Positions 1 through 8,800 of a stretch of DNA of 11,454 nucleotides are shown one piece after another. The translations under genes and the position numbers were made by a program. The notes below the pieces were generated by a model. That model saw only the letters and a program-made list of their open reading frames with translations. It was not told the origin of the DNA and did no database searches. The stretch is from Phoronis ovalis (taxonomy: Eukaryota; Phoronida; Phoronidae), in NCBI GenBank assembly GCA_028565635.1, contig JAOXYB010053057.1, positions 1 to 11,454 on the forward strand. The letters are read 5' to 3'. Numbering within the stretch: position 1 is the first letter of the stretch; each line of letters begins with the position of its first letter.

Positions 1-771
1 TGTGAGAGGACTGTCGGAACATTTGAGAATTTGGAATTACTGTGGTTTTGAAACCTTATTATACTCTCTAAGAAATATACTCCTGCATCAAAAACTTTAA
101 ACCTGGTGAAAATGCTGCTATTTATCAACTTAGTGCAACAATTGTGATAACATGACCACAGGAGAGAGTATAGTTGTATGGTCAAGACCCGGCATAACAC
201 TGTTACAGATCATTCAGAACATAAACACAATATTAGGCGAGACAATTGCAAGATTTTGGATCAGAAATCAATTTTGCTTCTTAATTTTTTAAAGACAGAT
301 AAACCTTTATTTACAGTGTAATTGATCGATAGTTTGCATTTGCAAATCAACCAATGGAGCAGCCTTGAGAAGACTCTATAGCCAGGAAGAGCAAAGAGGC
401 AACCTTTTTACTTCTCGGGCTGGCCATGAATGGAAATATAATCTCCCTCCACTTTATGATAGTTGTTTGAGGTCAAGTGATCATGTGACCTCTGCCCACC
501 TGCAGTTACATAATGCATGTTTTGGATTGCTTACTTTTCAAAATTGCCCATGAAAAAGCATAGTTGTATAATACAGTGTAGTTTTAAAGTTGCAAAACAA
601 GTAATTTTCACTACTTTGTATACTCTAAATATTCTGTTTAATAATTAACTGATAAAATATTTACTAACTAACTCCATGGGCTTTCTTTCTTGATTGCTAT
701 GTCATAAAACTGAAAAATTTTGCTTTATTCGAAATTAATTTTTAAAAAACTTTCTTAACTGTTCACAGTTT

Positions 772-790
772 TGTTGAGTTTTTCTCAACA
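772..790. repeat. Small perfect hairpin
   Basis: TGTTGAG and CTCAACA form a perfect 7-base stem around a TTTTT loop. It lies in the 3' flank and no function is evident. Confidence 0.6.
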
Positions 791-1125
791 TAACTTTCAA
801 CCATTTTTGAACAAAGCAAATTTCTAGAAATCTTAAGATACACTTTAATTATACAGTCACCTCCTAGATAATGTGAAAAGACTCCTTGTTTCAAGTTTGA
901 CATTTCTAGATGGTGGGGTGTTTGATATATTTGTAGAAAATTTGTAAAAGCAATGGTTTCCCAAAAATGATCATTCTTTGATTTTAAATACTAGGTCTTC
1001 AAAATGTTACTTTTAACCATAACATCAATGAACTAAGTATATAGAACCTGTAGTTCCCACTATGTACCATTCATAAAAATTCACGAACTTCAACAAAAAT
1101 AGATTTATTTGTAATTGCAGCACAT

Positions 1126-1169
1126 TGGAATGATACTGTTACATATTACTGTATCACTGGAATGATACT
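1126..1169. repeat. Short direct repeat, 32-base period
   Basis: TGGAATGATACT occurs at 1126-1137 and again at 1158-1169. The flanks CACAT/TATCAC differ, so this may be a remnant of a small tandem duplication. Confidence 0.6.
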
Positions 1170-1252
1170 ATATAGTGCTACATCACAATCACATGGAATA
1201 CAACTCTTTTTAATGCTACTGTAACAATGGTAAAGACAGATGGGTTAAATAA

Positions 1253-1270
1253 AATTATTGTACAATAATT
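1253..1270. repeat. Perfect 18-base AT-rich palindrome
   Basis: AATTATTGTACAATAATT is its own reverse complement. It lies in AT-rich flank beside AATAAA hexamers on the plus strand. No function can be assigned. Confidence 0.6.
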
Positions 1271-1940
1271 GTAACTTGGAGTAGCATCATTAAAGCAACA
1301 ACAAAATAAATAAATTTAAAACCGAATCAAGATACATTGAGAAATATTTATCATTTATGTCATATAAAATGTTTTCTTTGGGGCAAAGGAAAGCTTTGTA
1401 TGTAACGAGCTGTAAATTGTATGGCATTTTGTAGTTTAATACAAAGAAACTAGATTTAAAAGACAATTTAGCTACCCTACGAATTAAAAACTTGTACATG
1501 AAACACTGAATATATGATATCAATCTTGAATCTGACTAACTGATACATACTATATGCACCAAATTTATGTACTAATTATAGATTCACATGCTAACACAGT
1601 ACTGTATAGAAAGGATGTCATAAAAATTTAATACAAATTGTTTTCAAAAGATGTTAATATATTTCAATACAAGTATCTGCAGGACATAATACGATGTAAA
1701 CATATTAAGAAAGGATTTAAATTATGTCCTTGTACAGACATAAGTACATAGCTTAAGGAGAATACCTTTGCTTTGCTTTGCCTGTGTGTAACAGCTTGTA
1801 CCATAGTAAATGGCAAAACCTGTAGGAGGGCAGTTCCTAGTTAGGTTTATGAAAGACGGCTTCATTTGCTAGTCTACTTTTTCAAGTTTTAAGTCGGGGA
1901 AGTCAAGGAAATTTTAGCTTTTGATGTCCAGGAGATGTAC

Positions 1941-1946
1941 TTTATT
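1941..1946 (-). promoter_or_regulatory. Candidate polyadenylation signal AATAAA
   Basis: This is the first canonical AATAAA on the gene strand after the stop codon and would give a 3' UTR of about 850 bases. The downstream sequence is not clearly GT-rich, so the call is weak. Confidence 0.35.
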
Positions 1947-2721
1947 TTGGAAAATGAAAGCTAGAAAACAGCTGAGCCTCCTTGTATGATCCTAGTGGCA
2001 AAACAACCTGCGCTACCATACAATTACCAGGGAAGTCAGATCAAATGCTGTTTATCCTTACATTTCTGTTTCAGTACATGCATGTTTACATCAGTCATTT
2101 GTGCAAAATGGGTTAGGTGTTGTTCTGGTAATGTCACTCCTGGTGCAATATATACACATACGAATTTGGCTGAAAAGAGGGATTTACTTAAGAAAAGAGA
2201 GGTTCAATTGTAAAAGTTAGAAGTGGAATCAAGAAAAAGGAGTTTCTAACATTTTCAGGTCTGATCAAACTTACAACTAGCCCATATTTACTTCTGGCTC
2301 AGGACTTCAGACCTTTAGATATCCAGAAATCAACATCTCAAATGAGCTTACTGGTAGTTTTTATCCAGAAAATGTTCAATTACAAATATTGACCACCATG
2401 TATGGGCTTAAGGAAACCACTGCAGGGAATTCTGAACCCGCCAGACATCTGGATGACAATACAGTGGAGAGCGAAGGTTGTTTCTATATTTTACATGTTT
2501 GGGAAATAAACAGAATTGCACTATTTTTCCATAAGAATAGACATCATCTAAGCAGTGTTACATTCAGTAAAAAACTTCAAAAACATGATTTTTCAGCCCT
2601 ATACCATACGACTAGAGCCATCTATTGATTTGTATTTCCTTCAGCTATAAACCTCCTTGTATGTTTTTGGTTTGCTATTGTATACTCATTAAAGAGTTAG
2701 CATACAGATAGTTTCCAGTGA

Positions 2722-2727
2722 TTTAAT
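2722..2727 (-). promoter_or_regulatory. Candidate variant polyadenylation signal ATTAAA
   Basis: This common variant hexamer lies 52 bases past the TAG stop. It would give a very short 3' UTR. TGT-containing sequence follows but is unremarkable. Confidence 0.25.
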
Positions 2728-2778
2728 TTCAGTGTATTCTGACATGCAGCATACTTTACAAGGTAAATCAATTGTGGG

Positions 2779-2853
2779 CTATCCATGTTCTTCCTCTATC
2801 CAAGCCACAATCTTCCCCTCCCAACCAGGAACTATGTCATCATCGCATGATAT
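2779..2853 (-). CDS. DIXDC1: Exon O: last coding exon, end of DIX domain
   Basis: Residues 647-670 and a TAG stop at 2779-2781. It encodes [20 protein letters not shown] and then EEHG. Human dixin ends [20 protein letters not shown] and then EDHGEN, so the protein is complete at its C-terminus and two residues shorter. The acceptor ends TTGTTGCAG and the exon enters in phase 0. The final strand and tail complete the DIX fold. Confidence 0.98.
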   Translation of the reverse strand: MSCDDDIVPGWEGKIVAWIEEEHG

Positions 2854-5800
2854 CTGCAACAAAGAATAATAAGCCTAAACTAAAATGGAACTACCACTAT
2901 ATGACAGTAATATATAATAATATTAATATTGTCCTGGTTAAATAACAAAAACTCAGTTTACCATTACACAATGCATGAGATATAACCAATCTAAGTAATC
3001 TCAATATGGAATCTTTAGGTTTGATAATTTATGATAGAAAAAAAGTTCTTTATTGTTCAACACATCTAGATACTAAATTGAAGAGCAGATAGCCGCTAGT
3101 AAAAATGGTTTAGCTGAAAAGGTTCCTAAATTCTCGCAAAAATTGTTTAACATTTTAAAGTGAAATAAATTTACACAGCGAAATAGTTTGCATTTATATT
3201 GTTATGAAGTTATTTTTTATTTATACATTAGGCCACGCCAAAAAGATAAGTTCTCTAATGGGCGACAGCCCTTAAAAATTAGGGTTTTTTTAAAGTGTTT
3301 AATGGGCAAAAGACTTTAAAAATCAAGTCGGTTGGGGTTTTTTTTGGTGTTGAAGGAAAAAAAATATTTAAAAAATATTTTTGAAGTGGTCACGCTTGTT
3401 ACACAAGATTTATTAAACGACAAAATTTGAAGTTGTTGCACCTGTTAAACAAGGTTTCTTTTGGGCCTTATGGGGGACAAAGTAATAGAGGTTTTTCCAA
3501 CTTTATAAAATTATGCATATGCTGATAGCTTTGCCAACACATTGGAGATATGCTGAAACCTTACCTCTTCCTTGACTGTTCCAAATTCTGGGTCAAGAGC
3601 TTTGAAATGAAAGCGACAATGACCTGGTTTATCAAACAATTTTCTAAAATCTCCAAATGTAATCTCACCCAACCTACAAAAAAAAAAACAGATATTGATG
3701 TTACACTTACCTATACACTTCCTGCAATAATCTAAAGTGTGCAAAACTTGAAATGAGGTCAAAGTTGTACAAGTCTGACAACATATGTTGGCATGTGTTG
3801 AGTTATTCTATTATATATATTGAGATATTCCCTGTTTATACTGCCTAATGCCTTCGTTTTAGCATACAGCATTGTACAATTGAAGTCCTTGGGTATCATC
3901 AAGAGGTTTCAATTTTTTAATAACATCCGTGAAATGTAGGCAAAAAATACAGTTACTACTAGTTTTAACAAATTGACAGACTATGTGCATGTGAGGGTCG
4001 AAAGCTTTAGACCCTTTGTCTAGTAATTGCATTAAATTGTCTATTCAGTATATGATACAACTTCAGCTAAATAACATCAAACTGAATGAACAAGGATTTA
4101 TAAGCATTCACTCTGAAACATTGTGTACAAAATATACATTTTGGAAAACATGTAAAATTCAACATAAATAACCAAATATAATCAATTCAAATCAGCTATT
4201 ATATAGAAGACAATGTGTGAAAACTGCTGTGTTGATGCGCGACAACTTTCTTGGGTTTTCCAGAGATTAAATATTTTAGGAGATATATGCTATCAAATAT
4301 TTATATATATATAATAATGACTTTGGATGTTACTATTCAAATACATGATCCAAGAAATTAAAATCTATACAGCTAATGATTTTTATTACTCTCCTTTTTT
4401 AATACCTTTTGTGTATAGTTTTCATAAAAGGTGTATCACTCTGATCTGTGAAGTAAAGCACCTTGGTTGATGGTCGATATATTCCAGAACTTCCACTATC
4501 AGGCCTTTGTACAGGGTGACCTATAATCAAGGGCAATAAGGATGTAGAATGCAAGAACAGGCTAAAACTTTATTTTATCAAAATATACAAATTAAAGAAT
4601 TTAACAATTGAAAGCAGTCGGAGTTATTTGTGGACATTAAATACGCAATTTTGAGCCTAGACCATGCATGTACAGAGAAATGTTTGACAAGAAACATTTT
4701 GAGTATCAAAACTTGAAGTCCCAAATTTCGAATTAGAATTGGACTACAAAAAGAGTGCATTATTTATCATGGCTGGCAATCAGATATTAAATTTAAAATT
4801 AGAATAATATGCTTTGTATTTTGAGAATCAAAGTGGATGCATCTGCCCTTCAAATATATTAACTTATTTTACAATTTGAGAAAAGCTATATAACGCTTTG
4901 ATAGCTGTTAAGATTAATTCTATTATTTTCATGTCAGCCTGTGCAAATAACTGCAATGTTTATTACGAAAAATATATGCTGCTGTAAAACTGTTGTTCAG
5001 GAAAAGTGTGCATCACTAACACAAACAAGATTAGTAAAATGAATTTTGAAAGCATTTACACACCTACTGCCAAACGTTTCCTCTCAAAATCGAGTTGATG
5101 GGAAGCACCATCTGTTGACGAAAGTTTGGATTCATTGAATTGCAACTTTTCTAATAAACTACTGATTGTCTCTTCTAAAGTGTCGATTGTATGCCGCTGA
5201 GTGTCATTGCCATGGAAATGACCTCTGATAGCTCGTAGAGATTCTTGAACAATTTGGAACTCGTCCCCAGAACCATTCTGTAAACGGTGTATTAATGAAA
5301 AACCTTAAGAAACTTGACAGAGTGAGGCACAACTGAATTTAATTACAATAGCAATTCTTAACTAATAACATTAACAATGACTCGCAACACAAATCATTTT
5401 TTGGATTCTGTGGTAAATACAAAATCACAGCCTATTTTAATATCTGTTGGCATTTTAGTAGTAACCGCTAAATTGGTTAGAGTATTTCTAATCACCTGAG
5501 CTCCTGTCACTGGTGGCCTGGGACCTGTGGGTTCAGTATCAAGTATTCTGTTTTCCAACTTAGCCATTTTTCTATCTTGAGACACAACTTTAGCCGAAAG
5601 GGAAGCCTCAGTTTCACCAACTAGTCGCAATTTATCATGTAAATCATGGAGCTGGCCACGTAACGTTCGTGTCGTAGCATCTTTTTCTTGCATTTGAACT
5701 TGCAAATCAGCCTAAAATGAACACTATTTTTTATTAACATACCTTAAATGAGACCCTGAATTCTTCTGGGATTGAGTTGCGTATGTCAAGATCAAAATGC

Positions 5801-8800
5801 TTTCAGCATAGTCTTGGGACAAATTCACCAAAAAATCAGTTCTGCTTGAAAAAGTATATAGAAAGTAATTAATGTACAAATCTTTAGCTCATTTCATACA
5901 GATAAAACTTTGTTATCGAATTAAAAACAGAGCTTATAGAGTACTATTTGCTGCACATAATCTTCTAAACTTAAATCCAATAATTCATATCCACCAACTC
6001 ACCCTGAGTTCTTCAATGTATCTGTCTTTTTGTAAAACATCCCTGCGATATTCAGCTATCATTTTATCTTTCTCACTCAGCTTTTTTTGCAACTCATTCT
6101 AGAAAAATCAATGATGTCATAAAAAATTATCACTTGTAAGTTTTTACCAGTTGTTTACTACTTTATTTCAGTAAACTCATCTGTTGTGCTGCACTTCATT
6201 GTTTTTCCTAGTCTCCAGTCACTGTTGGTGAAGCATGCATAACAATGAACAAAGTATAACACAACAGATGAAGGCCCAGTCCTGATTTTGAGATGATACA
6301 AAAGCAAAAAATAATCGATTTTAAAGATTTTTCAAATTACTTCAACTTACAGAAGACAAATTAACAGTAACAGATACTTTAACAGAATTCTGAAAAACAA
6401 TAAATAATATTACTTGTTACTGACTTGAAAGATGCCCAATTTACAATTTCTTACAAAAATGAATGTATAAAAATTCAAGCAAACATTTCTTTAATAGAAA
6501 ATTTCCTTAGTTTGAATTCATAGCAACAGCAATTTTTGATATTGAAGAAATATTTTTTTACATCGTAGACATATAGTTAGAACAGATTATGCATCAATAC
6601 AGTCCCATTGCGTGAGTCTTAATGACACCTTATGTCAAGAGCCTCTAGTTATACAGATTCATCCATTGCAAGTATCTATCATCTTACCCGTTCTGCCTCC
6701 AGACTCTGTTGAGAGAAGCCAATACGCAACAATTCTGCCTTCATCTGCAGCAGTGAATTTTCTTGTTCTGTTAACCTTTGCTGTAGACCAGCCTGTAAAG
6801 AAACAATGATACACTAGAAAACATTACAGGTACATAATCCTAAATCAAGAATATTTTCATTTCTTCCACTACAAAATACTCAAAAAAAGCTATTAATATT
6901 TCAAATTCATAAATGTCACGTGGGTGTACGATCTACAGTCATTCATTAAAATGAATAATTTGTTGGCATAAATCAAGAAATAGTTATAGTTTTATCCTGA
7001 AAAAGTCTTTGAAACTGCAGAAAAATACTTTCGACATTTGAATACTTTTCTTAATTCAAATTTTACCTGATTTCTCTCGTCAGATTTTCATAACCTGTGA
7101 TAGGTGATCAAGGTTCGTGGGAAACAGGTGCTAACACGCACAATATCATCACCTAATGTAATATCTCATGACACCACTACAACAGTAATTCTTCAGTCTT
7201 CCAGACATACAGTTATAACATTGCAGGCTTATTGGTTTTGTATCAACCTCAGTATAGCATAACAACTGAACATTTGAGCATTCATACCTTTGTACCCTGC
7301 AACTGCATACATTCCTTCTTAGATTTGCTTAGTTCTTCTCTGAGGTCATTGCACAGTTCTGTAGTTTGCTGTAAGCGACTTCGTAACACAGTCTACAAAC
7401 AAGGATGCATTGAGGTTTAAATGTAAGACAAAGTGAAAGCAAATGTTCTGGGACATTTTATGGCATGGTACACCTATAAATTAATTTTTCAATATTTATG
7501 TAAAACTACATGGTTTTCTAACTGTTCTTACATTGTGCACATAATAAACACAGTATAAGCAGAATATACTTGAATTTTACGTACCGACTGTTCACTAGGA
7601 GTTGAACCTTCAAATGGTAGTTCCTCCGACTCTTCACTGCCATTTAGTGGCATACCATTTAACAACTGTAAGAGACATGAATGATATATCGTCATTGAAG
7701 AGGGAAAAATTACTTAAACACTGTAAAAATGTAAGTAGGTGAATAGATTCTCTATAAAATGTATGGAGTTAGTCAACAGAGTGTGAAAATCGGAAAATTA
7801 CTAATACTATCCAAAGAAAATATGAGATTTAGAAATTCTTGACAAAGAGCCACGGGAGCTTAGATGTTCTCTCATCATTAATTATCTGATATAAGTACTT
7901 TAGATTTCCTGGCATTTTTTAATTAATTAGACAGTAGCCTGTATATTAGGTACATGTACATGTATGGCATTATGTTACTGTCCCCTTCAATTACTGGCAG
8001 CCATCACATTCAATGTGGATAGAACAGAATATTGCAAGGATCTACTGTAACCTTAAAATAGCTTTAAAATGCTGGACAACATGACAAACTAAGACTCAAT
8101 TACAAACATGTTAAACCATGGGCAATAGGTCTAGCATATATTAAGAAAGTAAATCAAGTAATGGTTATATTTCGATTATTAGTAGATAAAAAAATTCTAC
8201 TGAAAATAGTGCTAGTTTCTAAACGAGATGTCATGCACTTTGTGAAGATACCAGTTGCAAACTCAAACATTCCCAGCATGCTGTGTTTTGTGAATGAATC
8301 AAGCAAGCAGAGAACTGTTTCACTGTTCATTCACAAAACGCTTGTTGCTGGTAACATATCAGTACATGATCATTCCACCTTGTGCTTGCAAACAGACTAT
8401 GCTAAGGTGAAGACCTGGATGTACTAACCAATTCTTGTAATGCTAATAATGTTTTCCTAGTTGTCATTATGTCTTTTTCTACATCACTATATTCATTAAT
8501 GAGTTCCTGTAACAAGTTATCCTTGTTTTTCTTATCTGCTTCAGATGCAGCTGACTGTAACTGCTGATTAACTGAAATCAACAAATATGAGCTTTACAAA
8601 AAGAGCCAAACAGTGAAATAAATTTAAAATCTAACTGCTTGTACATTTAATAATTAGACTTTGTGATCAAAAGCATTTTTCTATTTATAATATAGATACA
8701 CAAAAAAATAATCCTAAGTGCCTCCTTATTTTGTACACAAACCTTACTTTAAAACAAAATTTAATTTCTTTGTAATTAGCCCAAAAGCTCACAAAACACA

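Larger units (their letters stand above)
1..2778 (-). other. 3' UTR and downstream flank of the dixin gene
   Basis: No recognisable gene lies here on either strand. The open frames present are short, unlike any family I know and lack exon-like context. The part nearest the stop should be 3' UTR, but its end cannot be fixed. An ATTAAA variant lies 52 bases past the stop, and the first canonical AATAAA lies at 1941-1946. More AATAAA copies on the gene strand occur at 1104-1109, 724-729 and 306-311. The stretch 360-555 is less AT-rich than its surroundings. Confidence 0.6.
3674..4405 (-). other. Intron between exons M and N
   Basis: A 732-base GT-AG intron inside the DIX region. It holds a near-palindrome at 3995-4014, a TA run at 4301-4312 and an eleven-T tract at the acceptor. 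I see nothing else in it. Confidence 0.9.

Noticed and set aside
365-553. Plus-strand open frame of 62 codons in a less AT-rich island
   Set aside because: The peptide resembles nothing I know. The island may be conserved non-coding sequence, so I kept only the palindrome in it as a low-interest note.
1248-1313. Cluster of AATAAA-like hexamers on the plus strand
   Set aside because: It could mark the 3' end of a plus-strand gene, but no plus-strand coding exon lies upstream in the window and such hexamers are frequent in AT-rich DNA.
1986-2213. Plus-strand open frame of 75 codons with several Cys
   Set aside because: The Cys residues are not in a zinc-finger or secreted-peptide spacing, and there is no clear signal sequence or splice context.
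2389-2628. Plus-strand open frame of 79 codons in the 3' flank
   Set aside because: No motif, no exon-like borders and no similarity that I can see.
7951-7964. Palindrome TACATGTACATGTA
   Set aside because: It is a short alternating-type palindrome expected by chance in AT-rich introns, with no partner feature.
8161-8427. Plus-strand open frame of 88 codons
   Set aside because: It lies inside the intron between exons E and F, covers the foldback, has no recognisable motif and ends next to the exon E donor. Chance opening is the simplest reading.
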